Positions 52,558 to 61,983 of a DNA stretch of 64,000 nucleotides are shown here, piece after piece. The position numbers were made by a program, and so were the translations under genes. Position 1 is the stretch's first letter, and every line of letters starts with the position of its first letter. The notes under the pieces are model-generated. The model was not told where the DNA came from, ran no database searches, and worked only from the letters and a program-made list of their open reading frames with translations. The stretch is from Methanolobus sp. (GTDB lineage: Archaea > Halobacteriota > Methanosarcinia > Methanosarcinales > Methanosarcinaceae), in the NCBI GenBank assembly GCA_029762595.1, contig JARVGJ010000001.1, positions 1 to 64,000 on the forward strand. Reading direction: 5' to 3'.

Positions 52558-52741
52558 TAAAATTCCCCTTTTGCAAATTTTGCTTTTAAATTTATGCCAG
52601 TACTTATTGTGATATATATGCGTATGTATTGCAAACTGATGATTTCTAAGACCGGCAGCTTTGTATGACTAATGTATGACTAATATAATTATTTGCGCAT
52701 AATAACTTTTTGCTTTTGTTGCAAGCATAGATCAAATATCC

Positions 52742-53932
52742 TTACAAAACCAATGAAACTATATCAGAAACTGTCCTTATAAGGGCTTCCACCTCTTCTT
52801 CGGTGTTATACAGGGCAAACGAAGCCCTCACAGTACCTTTGACACCAAGATGATCAACGCTTGGCATTGCACAATGATAACCACTTCTGACACATATATT
52901 ACGCGTCTGATCAAGGATCATAGCCACATCATGCGCATTCATCCCAACCACATTAAAAGAAACGACGCCGGCACGGTTCTGTGGACCATAGACTTCAACA
53001 CCATGGATTTCAGATAGAAGCAGGGCTGTTTTCCTGGCCAGGGAAAGTTCATGTTTTTCAATATTATGAACTCCGATGTCCTTTACATATTCCACCGCAC
53101 GCCCAAGGCCGATCACACCCGGAATATTGGGGGTACCAGCTTCAAATTTTGCAGGAGATGGCTCCATCCTGAAACTGTCAGGAGTTACAGAGCTTACCAT
53201 CCCCCCACCAAGTAACAGAGGCTCAATTGAATCTGGTTCTTTTATGTAGAGCAAACCTGTCCCTTGTGGCCCAAGCAGGCCTTTGTGGCCGGGACATACA
53301 AAAAAATCCGGGTCGCAGACTTTTATATCTATTGGCATATTGCCGGCTGACTGGGAGCCATCGACCAATACTTTCACACCTTCCATACGCGCAAGGCTGA
53401 TTATTTTACCGATGTCCTGTATGGAACCAAATACGTTGGAAACATGATTTACTGCTATGAGTTGTGTCCTGTCATTGATGGAAGAACGTATATCTTCAGG
53501 ATCTATAATTCCATCTTTGCCAGGTTTAATAACGGTAAGTTCAACTCCTGATTCCTTTAAACGCATCCATGGGAGCAGATTGGAGTGATGCTCAACAAGC
53601 GTAACAATAACGTGACCACCCTGTTTCCATGGGAATCCCCTTGATACCACATTGATACCTTCTGTGGCATTCTTAGTAAAAACCGTCTTTTCGACATCCA
53701 TGTTAAAAAAAGAAGCCAGCTCATCCCTGGCATCTTCATAATGATCAGTGGTTTCCCTTGCAAGCCTGTGAGCTCCTCTTCCATGATTTGCTGCATATTT
53801 ATAGAAATAGTCAAGCATTGCAGACACTGCCTGTACAGGCGTTTGTGTCGTGGCTGCATTATCAAGATAGATCACATTCTTTAATAAAGGAAAATCTTCT
53901 CTGACAGTCAGAACATCATACATAAAAGCCAC
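52742..53932 (-). CDS. sufS: Cysteine desulfurase, SufS/CsdA type
   Basis: IYLDNAATTQTP, HGRGAHRLA, VDGSQSAGNMPID, CPGHKGLLGPQGTG, VRSGYHCAMP. Confidence 0.92.
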   Translation of the reverse strand: MAFMYDVLTVREDFPLLKNVIYLDNAATTQTPVQAVSAMLDYFYKYAANHGRGAHRLARETTDHYEDARDELASFFNMDVEKTVFTKNATEGINVVSRGFPWKQGGHVIVTLVEHHSNLLPWMRLKESGVELTVIKPGKDGIIDPEDIRSSINDRTQLIAVNHVSNVFGSIQDIGKIISLARMEGVKVLVDGSQSAGNMPIDIKVCDPDFFVCPGHKGLLGPQGTGLLYIKEPDSIEPLLLGGGMVSSVTPDSFRMEPSPAKFEAGTPNIPGVIGLGRAVEYVKDIGVHNIEKHELSLARKTALLLSEIHGVEVYGPQNRAGVVSFNVVGMNAHDVAMILDQTRNICVRSGYHCAMPSVDHLGVKGTVRASFALYNTEEEVEALIRTVSDIVSLVL

Positions 53933-53963
53933 TATGCAGAGAATGTAAAAATAGTTTTGCAGG

Positions 53964-54107
53964 CTATTTTGCCTGCACGCCGCCTACCATGAAACGATAA
54001 AGTTCCATTTCCTCGGCGTTAAGCTTATCTGCTGACACCCCACAAACAACCTCGTGGCAGCCCTTGTAGACATCAGCCCTGTTTATGTTATTCTTCGAGT
54101 CTCTCAT
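53964..54107 (-). CDS. Uncharacterised 47-aa protein upstream of sufS (not in ORF track)
   Basis: Reading MRDSKNNINRADVYKGCHEVVCGVSADKLNAEEMELYRFMVGGVQAK*; strong SD (ggaggt) upstream. Confidence 0.7.
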   Translation of the reverse strand: MRDSKNNINRADVYKGCHEVVCGVSADKLNAEEMELYRFMVGGVQAK

Positions 54108-54300
54108 ATTTTACCTCCTGTCTCTCATTTAGTGTAGATATTCATTAGAAGCCGTACAGATAATAATATATACATAATAAGAATATTTATTATACAATTG
54201 CTTACTAAACATAACAGTTAGCCATTATGTTATAAATAATTTTGCCAGGGTCAGCTGTAATCAAAAAAAGTATAGATGAGAATATAACTATTAAAGCCCA

Positions 54301-54822
54301 TCATACATTGGAGAATATATAGTCAATATTTTTCCTTCTCTCGTGGCAGTTGATGCAGCCAGGAACCTTTCCTTCGGCCTGTACATCCCCATCAGGAGAA
54401 TAGGAAGCCCAGAACCAATCGTTATGATCTGGATCAAAGCCCTCTGCCTTATACATAAGATAGACCCCTATAAGTTCCCTGTCGGAATTGAATCCTTCTT
54501 TAACCACCATTGTTTCATATGGCATTACCTGCCCCCCCGATTCTGCCAGAGACAATGCATCATCTGAAACATATATAGTGATATAATCCCCATGAACACC
54601 GCTACCCTGAGCATGGGAAACCTGACCGGGCCATATGCTCCAATCATTATAACTGTCATTTATAGTAAATATTGAGAAAATCGCACCAGCATCCGGAATC
54701 GGCACCTGTGAGTCAATTCCATCTTCATTACCCTCAGAAACACTATCGTTTTCCTGATCGGCGCAGCCTGATATACCAATAATGCATATCAGGATTAAAA
54801 GCATGATTATTTTGATTTCCAT
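54301..54822 (-). CDS. Lipoprotein with cytochrome P460-like heme domain
   Basis: Lipobox IIGISGC; C-terminal GCINCHERRKNIDY (CxxCH) typical of P460 family. Confidence 0.8.
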   Translation of the reverse strand: MEIKIIMLLILICIIGISGCADQENDSVSEGNEDGIDSQVPIPDAGAIFSIFTINDSYNDWSIWPGQVSHAQGSGVHGDYITIYVSDDALSLAESGGQVMPYETMVVKEGFNSDRELIGVYLMYKAEGFDPDHNDWFWASYSPDGDVQAEGKVPGCINCHERRKNIDYIFSNV

Positions 54823-54931
54823 ATTGTAACCCCATAAATAGACTTACGCCACAGTATATAATCATTACTTAGACAATCAGTGCATTCCTTGTCGCAAGAG
54901 ATATAAAATATGCAGGAGACTTTCGCTAATA

Positions 54932-56209
54932 ATGCCGAAAATAGACATAGACAGGACACTCATGTTCCTGGAAGGGACTCAAAGGGTTCTTGATGAAAAG
55001 AGTACCCTTGCCAGAACAAAAGATAATCTTAAGAAGATAGGAGTTACCAGAATAGCGAATATAACTGATCTTGACAGAGTGGGCATACCTGTATTCTCCA
55101 CAATCAGACCCAGTGCAGCAGACGGCGCAATTTCGGTATATTCGGGAAAAGGTAACAATGAGGACCAGGCAAGGATATCTGCAATGATGGAAGGTTTTGA
55201 ACGCTGCCTGGCAGAAAGAAGGGGAGCTAACAAAGACATAAATGAAGATATAAGGACACTGCATGTTATCGAAAGCTATGAGGCAATAAAGAAAAATTGT
55301 AGCACTATTGACCCCGAATCCCTTCTTTTAGCTGAAAGTTACAGTCCTCAAGCATTAATTGAATGGATAAGCGGTTGGGACCTCTGTAGAAAAGAAGAGA
55401 TAATGATCCCTGCAAATGCAGTTTACCATCCTTATGATGCACCAGGCAGGACATTGAAACTCTTCAGAAGCAACACTAACGGGCTTGCATCCGGAAACAC
55501 CATCGAGGAAGCAATCTTTCATGGTTTGCTGGAAGTGATAGAAAGGGATGCACTAAGCATTGCAGAGTTCAACCGTAACCCGGGGAAGGAAATAATACTA
55601 ACAGAAGATGATGGAGAGAACTATGAACTCCTTTGCAGGTTCACAGACAATGAGATCGATGTCAGGTTGTGGGCATTGCCGCATGATACAGCCATCACAA
55701 CAGTTGTAGCGGTCACCGATGATATAAGACTCAGGGATGCCGCACTTCTTGTGATGGGAGCAGGAACACACCTTAAACCAGAAATAGCAGTTCGTAGGGC
55801 TCTTACCGAAGCAGCCCAATCCCGGGTCGTACAGATACACGGTGCCCGTGAGGACACCGAGCGTGAGAAGTTTGTGAGGGAGATAGGTTACGAAAGGATA
55901 AAGCGCATTAACAAATACTGGTACGATGAAAGTGAACGCATAAGCATGCAGGAACTTAATGACCTTTCAAGGAACTCACCTGCAGAAAGCATCGACACAG
56001 TACTACAACAGTTGAAAAAGATAGATGCCTCTGCTGCTGTTGCAGATCTCTCGCGGGAAAATTTGCCCGTGCCTGTGGTAAGGGTGGTCATACCAACATT
56101 TGAAATGTATACGCTTGACAGAGAGCGTATCGGCATGAGAGCAAAATCAGGAAAAAGAAAAAAAATGTCAGCACAGGAAAGACCATGGCGGACCGGACGC
56201 AGAAAATAA
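54932..56209 (+). CDS. ycaO: YcaO-domain cyclodehydratase, McrA thioglycine formation
   Basis: FSTIRPSAADGAISVYSGKGNNEDQARISAMMEGFERCLAE, NGLASGNTIEEAIFHGLLEVIERDA; adjacent tfuA. Confidence 0.93.
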   Translation: MPKIDIDRTLMFLEGTQRVLDEKSTLARTKDNLKKIGVTRIANITDLDRVGIPVFSTIRPSAADGAISVYSGKGNNEDQARISAMMEGFERCLAERRGANKDINEDIRTLHVIESYEAIKKNCSTIDPESLLLAESYSPQALIEWISGWDLCRKEEIMIPANAVYHPYDAPGRTLKLFRSNTNGLASGNTIEEAIFHGLLEVIERDALSIAEFNRNPGKEIILTEDDGENYELLCRFTDNEIDVRLWALPHDTAITTVVAVTDDIRLRDAALLVMGAGTHLKPEIAVRRALTEAAQSRVVQIHGAREDTEREKFVREIGYERIKRINKYWYDESERISMQELNDLSRNSPAESIDTVLQQLKKIDASAAVADLSRENLPVPVVRVVIPTFEMYTLDRERIGMRAKSGKRKKMSAQERPWRTGRRK

Positions 56210-56886
56210 AAGAAGATAATGAAAAAAATACCTGTAACAATATCCTTGTGTTCGCAGGCACAAGCATAAGCCATGAGGAAGCTTTTGAGGTGCTTGATGC
56301 AACATACCTGCCACCAATATCCAGAGGTGACCTTGACAAGGCCATAAGGCGGGGATACAAACTGATAGGTATCATCGACGGGATATTTTTCAGTCAGGCT
56401 GCAGTGGCTCACAAGGAAATAATAAAGGCAATGCAGGAGGGAGCTACTGTCGTTGGTGGCTGCAGCATGGGAGCTTTGAGGGCTTCTGAACTGGATACCC
56501 ATGGCATGATAGGAGTGGGTAAAATATATGAGTGGTATAGGGACGGCATTATTGAAGATGATGATGAGGTGGCAGTTACAACGAATCCTGATACCTTTAA
56601 GCCTGTATCCAGCCCCATGGTCAATATCAGAGAAACCCTGAAATCAGCTTTAGACTCAGATATTATCAGTGATACTGAATTCAAGCATTTAATTGAAATC
56701 GCCAAGAACACACACTATACTGACAGAAGTTATATGGGAATCACAAAGGAAGCTTACAGAGGAGGTATCATTTGCCAGGAAAGCTCAAAAGCTCTTCTTG
56801 ACTTCTGTATTGATCATGAATGTGATGTAAAAAGAGAAGATGCGCTCATGGTCCTGGAAAAAATAAAAATGATAAGCAGAGGATGA
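56185..56886 (+). CDS. tfuA: TfuA-related McrA-glycine thioamidation protein
   Basis: ILVFAGTSISHEEA, YLPPISRGDLDKA, GGCSMGALRASELDTHGMIGVG; overlaps ycaO. Confidence 0.93.
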   Translation: MADRTQKIKEDNEKNTCNNILVFAGTSISHEEAFEVLDATYLPPISRGDLDKAIRRGYKLIGIIDGIFFSQAAVAHKEIIKAMQEGATVVGGCSMGALRASELDTHGMIGVGKIYEWYRDGIIEDDDEVAVTTNPDTFKPVSSPMVNIRETLKSALDSDIISDTEFKHLIEIAKNTHYTDRSYMGITKEAYRGGIICQESSKALLDFCIDHECDVKREDALMVLEKIKMISRG

Positions 56887-57753
56887 TCAACCCTCTATTT
56901 TTGGCTTCAGACCGTCATACACAAAATGCAGGATGTACACAGTTGACATGACAAGGATTATTGTTGCACCGGATGGCGCATCGAACAGATAGGACAGTGC
57001 TAATCCGCTTATGCTGAAAAAAATACCGAAGATCGTTGCAAGATACATCATCTTCCCAAGGTTATTGGTGTAGTGCCTGCTTAGGGATGCAGGCATGGTG
57101 AGAAGTGCGATTATAAGGATGATTCCGACAACCTTGATCAGCAGGACAATAGTAAGCGCAATCAGACAAAGTAAAAGCAAGTAGAGGCGCTCTACCGATA
57201 AACCTGCAACAGTGGTGAACTCCTCATCAAAACAAAGTGCCATGAATTGTTTATAGAATGCATAAACGATAAAGATGATAACGATATCCAGCACCAGCAT
57301 CAGGTAGATATCCGACATGGGAACGGTCAGGATATTACCAAAGAGATAGGTCATCAGGTCAGGAGCATACCCCGGGGTCCAGTAGATAAGAATGATACCA
57401 ATTGCCATTCCCAGGGACCACAGTATGCCTATGGCCGTATCTTCAGCCACCTTTGATCTTTTACTTACAAGACCCATAACAATAGCAGAAAAAATACTGA
57501 AAGGGATCAGCCCGTATAAGGGATTGAGCCCAAGGTAATATCCAAGACCAATGCCTCCAAAAGATGCATGAGAGATACCACCGCTTATGAAAACAATTCT
57601 TTTTACAACCACATAGACACCGATGATACCACATGCCACACTTGCCAGAATAGCAGCGAGAATAGCATTTCGCATAAAATCATACTGAAGTATTTCAAAC
57701 ATATGATCCACCTCAATGCTCCTTAAGGACCCTGTGCGGTATGCCATGTGCAA
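56887..57753 (-). CDS. znuB: Metal ABC transporter permease (ZnuB/MntB-type)
   Basis: Multi-TM ABC-3 family: [21 protein letters not shown]. Confidence 0.92.
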   Translation of the reverse strand: MHMAYRTGSLRSIEVDHMFEILQYDFMRNAILAAILASVACGIIGVYVVVKRIVFISGGISHASFGGIGLGYYLGLNPLYGLIPFSIFSAIVMGLVSKRSKVAEDTAIGILWSLGMAIGIILIYWTPGYAPDLMTYLFGNILTVPMSDIYLMLVLDIVIIFIVYAFYKQFMALCFDEEFTTVAGLSVERLYLLLLCLIALTIVLLIKVVGIILIIALLTMPASLSRHYTNNLGKMMYLATIFGIFFSISGLALSYLFDAPSGATIILVMSTVYILHFVYDGLKPKIEG

Positions 57754-58483
57754 TCAGTTCTACCGGACACTGATAAGACACTTCCAGGTCATGGGGACTC
57801 AATTCTTTAGAATCGTGATAGTGGAACTGACGGTTCAGACATCCGATCTTATCGACATATACCGAAATAGCACTGATGTCGTGGGTCACCATTATGATGG
57901 CGATCTCGGATTTGAGCCGATTAAGAAGTTCATAGAACTCTTTCTGCATCTTTGAATCTATACCTGTGGAAGGTTCATCCAGTATCAGCAATTTCGGTTT
58001 AGTAACAAGAGACCTGGCAATGAAAACCCTTTGTTTCTGACCACCGGACAGCTCACCGATCTGCCTTTTCTTAAAATCAAGCATTCCGACAGTTTCGAGT
58101 GCTTCGTGTGCAGCCTTGCGGTCTTCTTCATTATATCTCTGAAGAGGTCTTTTGTGAGCCAGCCGGCCCATTAGCACAACATCCCATACAGTAATCGGGA
58201 AATCCAGATTAGAGGAGTGGTACTGAGGAACATATCCCACATAGCTCCTCATATTCCGGGGTTTGCCTCCCAGGAGTTTCACAGAACCCCGGTCAGGCCT
58301 GATCAATCCAAGGATGACTTTCAAAAGAGTGCTCTTGCCCCCTCCGTTAGGCCCTATGATAGCAAGAAAATCCTTGTCTTTAACTGTCAGGTTTACGGAC
58401 TCCAGAACCCTGACACCATCATAGCTTACCCATACATCCTTAAGATCGATCACGTTTTCCATTTCAAGCAAGTCCTTTTTCAA
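57713..58483 (-). CDS. znuC: Metal ABC transporter ATP-binding protein (ZnuC-type)
   Basis: [46 protein letters not shown]. Confidence 0.93.
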   Translation of the reverse strand: MKKDLLEMENVIDLKDVWVSYDGVRVLESVNLTVKDKDFLAIIGPNGGGKSTLLKVILGLIRPDRGSVKLLGGKPRNMRSYVGYVPQYHSSNLDFPITVWDVVLMGRLAHKRPLQRYNEEDRKAAHEALETVGMLDFKKRQIGELSGGQKQRVFIARSLVTKPKLLILDEPSTGIDSKMQKEFYELLNRLKSEIAIIMVTHDISAISVYVDKIGCLNRQFHYHDSKELSPHDLEVSYQCPVELIAHGIPHRVLKEH

Positions 58484-59435
58484 ATGCTTCTGCTACTTTT
58501 GCAAGGTTACCTATATAATCCTTTGCCAGAGGGTCGATCTCCACGACCTCGCCCCCGATCTCATTTGCAATGGCAGATGCACTGACAGTACTGAAACCAG
58601 TTTGAACAAAGACCACCTTGATACCTTTTTCTTTTGCCAGATCGATAACATTCTTCATGTCGCTGACACTTGGTTCTTTGCCTTCGATCTCAACAGGGAC
58701 CTGTATCAGTCCGTAATGATTTGCGAAATAGCCCCATGCAGGATGATAGACCATAAAGCTGCTGCCTTCCTTACCTGAAAGTGTGGTCCTTATCTCTGCA
58801 TCAAGAGCATCAAGTTCGGCAAGATATGCATTCTTGTTCTCAAGATAAGTCGCTTCATTCTCAGGGTCAAGTGCTACAAGTCCATTGTAGATGTTCTCCA
58901 CCATCACTTTCACATTGTCAGGCGATGTCCAGATATGAGGATCAAGCCCCGTGTGGTCGTGGTCATGGTCATCAACTGCCTCATGTTCGTGGTCATGGTC
59001 ATCAACTGCCTCATGTTCGTGGTCATGGTCATCTTCATCCCCATGTGAGTGGGGTTCCATTCCCACTAATTTGATACCGGCAGAGCAGTCCACAATCATC
59101 ATATCCGGATTCAGGCCTGCTATCTTACCCATCAAGGCATCTTCGACAGTTATTCCCGAACCTACCATCGCATACATTTGTGCTTTGCTAAGGCTTGTGA
59201 GCTGACTCGGAGTGGGTTCATAGGAGTGGGGACTTGCTCCGGGAGGGACCATGACGATCACTTCCACATTATCCCCTGCTATTTTTTCCACAAACTCGAC
59301 CTGTGGAAGTATACTGACAGCAACTACCATGCTATCAGAAGCAGTTCCAGAGATATTCTGTTCGTCCGCGCAACCTGCGGTCAGAATGATGCATATCAAA
59401 AGAAGCATCGTTAAAGCCAGTAAAGTTTTCTTCAT
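58464..59435 (-). CDS. znuA: Metal ABC transporter substrate-binding lipoprotein with His-rich loop (ZnuA-type)
   Basis: Lipobox ILTAGC; PGASPHSYEPTPSQ; loop HGDEDDHDHEHEAVDDHDHEHEAVDDHDHDHTG. Confidence 0.94.
   Translation of the reverse strand: MKKTLLALTMLLLICIILTAGCADEQNISGTASDSMVVAVSILPQVEFVEKIAGDNVEVIVMVPPGASPHSYEPTPSQLTSLSKAQMYAMVGSGITVEDALMGKIAGLNPDMMIVDCSAGIKLVGMEPHSHGDEDDHDHEHEAVDDHDHEHEAVDDHDHDHTGLDPHIWTSPDNVKVMVENIYNGLVALDPENEATYLENKNAYLAELDALDAEIRTTLSGKEGSSFMVYHPAWGYFANHYGLIQVPVEIEGKEPSVSDMKNVIDLAKEKGIKVVFVQTGFSTVSASAIANEIGGEVVEIDPLAKDYIGNLAKVAEAFEKGLA
58958..59033. repeat. 30-bp in-frame tandem repeat (2.5 copies) encoding the His-rich loop
   Basis: cgtggtcatggtcatcaactgcctcatgtt at 58958-58987 and 58988-59017, partial third copy. 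Confidence 0.95.
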
Positions 59436-59505
59436 ATCATTACTCCATTATTTTTGTAGTTCATTGTTCACCAATCTAATCAATTTTTGTACCATAACCA
59501 ATTTA

Positions 59506-59521
59506 TTTGTATATATACCAA
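59506..59521. promoter_or_regulatory. Near-perfect palindrome in the znuA promoter region, probable metal-regulator operator
   Basis: TTTGTATATATACCAA, 14 of 16 positions symmetric, overlapping a TATA-like core. Confidence 0.4.
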
Positions 59522-59569
59522 CAAAGAATAGAATTAACCCCACATAAGATCGCATAGCAGGAGAGAGGA

Positions 59570-59992
59570 TCAGCGAGAAACGCACGAAATATGTTTAATC
59601 TTCCCACACACACTCACAGTCGGATGGCCCATAGCCCCACATATAGTATCGATGGCATTTTTTGAGACAAATGCCTCAAACCTTGACACCTCAGAGCATG
59701 CATCCTCCGCAGAGAGACCATAATGACTAAGCATCAGACTCAGGATGTTATGCCTGTTTACGAAAAACTCAGCATAAGCCCTTCCTTTTTCAGTAAGGCG
59801 CACTCCCCTGTAAGGGACATGGTCCACATACCCGGAGCCAGAAAGGTCATTTATAGTCTTTGTAGATGTAGAAGGGTCAACATTCAGTTCCGTGGATATA
59901 TCTGTAGTCCTGACAAGATCCCCTTTTTTAAAAAGGAACTTCAGATATTCGACTTTTTTTGGAGATAGCTCTAATCCTGTGATTTCCTGCAT
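59570..59992 (-). CDS. DtxR/MntR-family metal-dependent transcriptional regulator
   Basis: N-terminal wHTH, LVRTTDISTELNVDPSTSTKTINDLSGSGYVDHVPYRGVRLTEKGRAYA. Confidence 0.85.
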   Translation of the reverse strand: MQEITGLELSPKKVEYLKFLFKKGDLVRTTDISTELNVDPSTSTKTINDLSGSGYVDHVPYRGVRLTEKGRAYAEFFVNRHNILSLMLSHYGLSAEDACSEVSRFEAFVSKNAIDTICGAMGHPTVSVCGKIKHISCVSR

Positions 59993-60194
59993 GTTAACAG
60001 TTAATAAAGAAGAAGTATATATGTTTTTTGAAGTGTACTCAAATTAACACATGGTTTTTGGAGTCATATCAAAGAATGATGTTTCAATTTACATCGTTTC
60101 ATCAAAAAAAGTGGTTCAAAAGAGAAAACATGGTTTTATTGCTCACATGAAAGATATATAGGATATATAATTATGATTTCAAAAGGGGTTCGAA

Positions 60195-61604
60195 ATGTTA
60201 ATAGAACAGATATTCACAGAAAAAATAGCGCATAGTTCCTACATACTTGCAGGAGAACGGACATGTGCTGTCATCGATCCAAGAAGAGATACAAATATCT
60301 ATATAGAAATTGCAAGAGAGCTCGGAGTTAAGATCACACATGTCCTTGAAACCCACTTACATGCCGACTTTATATCAGGCCACATGAACCTGGCACAAAG
60401 GACAGATGCTTATATATATGCCCCGAAGTCTGCAAATTGTGATTTTGAACATATACCCCTGAAAGAAGGAGACTCTTTTTTCATAGAGAACATCAAACTG
60501 GAGATAGTCGAGACACCCGGACACACACCCGAGCATATATCCTACATAGTTACAGACATATCCAGAGGAGAAGAACCGCTGGCACTTTTCTGCGGAGATA
60601 CCATATTTGTAGGTGATGTCGGCAGACCGGACCTCTTCCCCGGAAAAGCTGAAGAACTTGCCTCTAAATTATACGACACCCTGCATGATAAGCTTCTGGC
60701 ATTGCCTGATTTCTGCGAGATATACCCTGCCCATGGAGCAGGATCCCTATGTGGCAGGGCCATGGCTTCCAAAAGAAGCAGCACCATAGGTTATGAAAAG
60801 AGATACAACTATGCACTCAACATTGAAAAAAAGGAAAGTTTTATAGACTCCCTGACAAACAACATGCCTGAGGCACCTGATCATTTCAGCAGGTGCACAG
60901 ACATTAATCGCAAAGGACCTGGAGAACTAAAAGACCTGCATCGTCCGCAAGCCCTGGATAACACAAGATTCAGGGAGAGGATTAAAGATTCCATTATCCT
61001 TGATGTGCGCAGCTTCGAATCCTTTGGCGGACAGCACATACCTCATGCCTTTAACATCGACATCAATTCCAATTTCCCAACCTATGCGGGGTGGTTACTA
61101 CCTCCTGAAAAAGATATAATACTGGTTTCTGAAAACTATCCACAGGCTTTTGAAGCATTCACACAACTGCACCGTGTAGGGATGGACAGGATTGCAGGCT
61201 ACCTTGAAAACGGAATGTACGGATGGGTAACAGCCGGATTTCCCGCAGGGCATGTCCCACAGGTATCTTCCCCGGAATTGCATGACAGAATAAACAAAGG
61301 AGAAGGAACGACAATAATTGATGTCAGAGCACTCTCTGAGTTTGAGGGTTTCCACATAGAAGGTGCGGTCAACATACCTGTGAATGAACTCAGGGAGCGT
61401 TATACTGAACTGGAGCCGGATGCAGAGAATATACTAATATGCGGTTCCGGACATCGGTCAAGTATGGGCTGCAGCATCCTTTTGCAAAAAGGTTTCAATA
61501 ACATACAAAACGCAGCAGGCGGGATGGCCGGATATGCAGCTGCAGGATACGGACCGGAATGTCCAAGATGCGTACTTCCATGGGCACCTTTCAAAAACAA
61601 GTAG
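60195..61604 (+). CDS. MBL-fold hydrolase with two rhodanese domains (persulfide dioxygenase-like)
   Basis: ETHLHADFISGH, FCGDTIFVGDVGRPDLF, YPAHGAGSLCG; second rhodanese ILICGSGHRSSMG with Cys. Confidence 0.9.
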   Translation: MLIEQIFTEKIAHSSYILAGERTCAVIDPRRDTNIYIEIARELGVKITHVLETHLHADFISGHMNLAQRTDAYIYAPKSANCDFEHIPLKEGDSFFIENIKLEIVETPGHTPEHISYIVTDISRGEEPLALFCGDTIFVGDVGRPDLFPGKAEELASKLYDTLHDKLLALPDFCEIYPAHGAGSLCGRAMASKRSSTIGYEKRYNYALNIEKKESFIDSLTNNMPEAPDHFSRCTDINRKGPGELKDLHRPQALDNTRFRERIKDSIILDVRSFESFGGQHIPHAFNIDINSNFPTYAGWLLPPEKDIILVSENYPQAFEAFTQLHRVGMDRIAGYLENGMYGWVTAGFPAGHVPQVSSPELHDRINKGEGTTIIDVRALSEFEGFHIEGAVNIPVNELRERYTELEPDAENILICGSGHRSSMGCSILLQKGFNNIQNAAGGMAGYAAAGYGPECPRCVLPWAPFKNK

Positions 61605-61664
61605 CTTGGCCAGGAAAAGAAGATATAGCAGCCTCAACGTTAGCGGATGTGGATTACCACAGGC

Positions 61665-61877
61665 TCAACTGAATGGCATACCCCTGAATGTAAAGATCTC
61701 CCTGACCATATAGATGAAATCTGTTATCTCATCCAAAGATATCAATAACAGTAGCAGAATCAAAAGTGCTATGATCAATTCCGAATAATCCGGAAGTGAC
61801 TGCACAATATGAGCAAAGGAGCCCATGCTTTCATTTGCAGAGTGGACCATCAAATCACCCGGATATAACTCTGCCAT
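61665..61877 (-). CDS. Small membrane protein
   Basis: 70-aa ORF with a hydrophobic segment LIIALLILLLLLISL. Confidence 0.5.
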   Translation of the reverse strand: MAELYPGDLMVHSANESMGSFAHIVQSLPDYSELIIALLILLLLLISLDEITDFIYMVREIFTFRGMPFS

Positions 61878-61983
61878 GATATAATAAAAACATACCGATT
61901 AATGATGAGGATTTTTTAATATAATAAAACAGCAAACCCAGATAAGAAGTGAAAGTCGGATATACATTATAAAGAGAAAAAGG

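Noticed and set aside
53964-54107. Double-glycine leader peptide reading (ELYRFMVGG) of the 47-aa ORF
   Set aside because: Only four residues (VQAK) would follow the GG, too short for a core peptide, and no peptidase/ABC exporter is adjacent.
58951-59205. Regular repeats in znuA as a possible CRISPR array
   Set aside because: Repeats are in-frame, tandem without unique spacers, and encode a His-rich loop.
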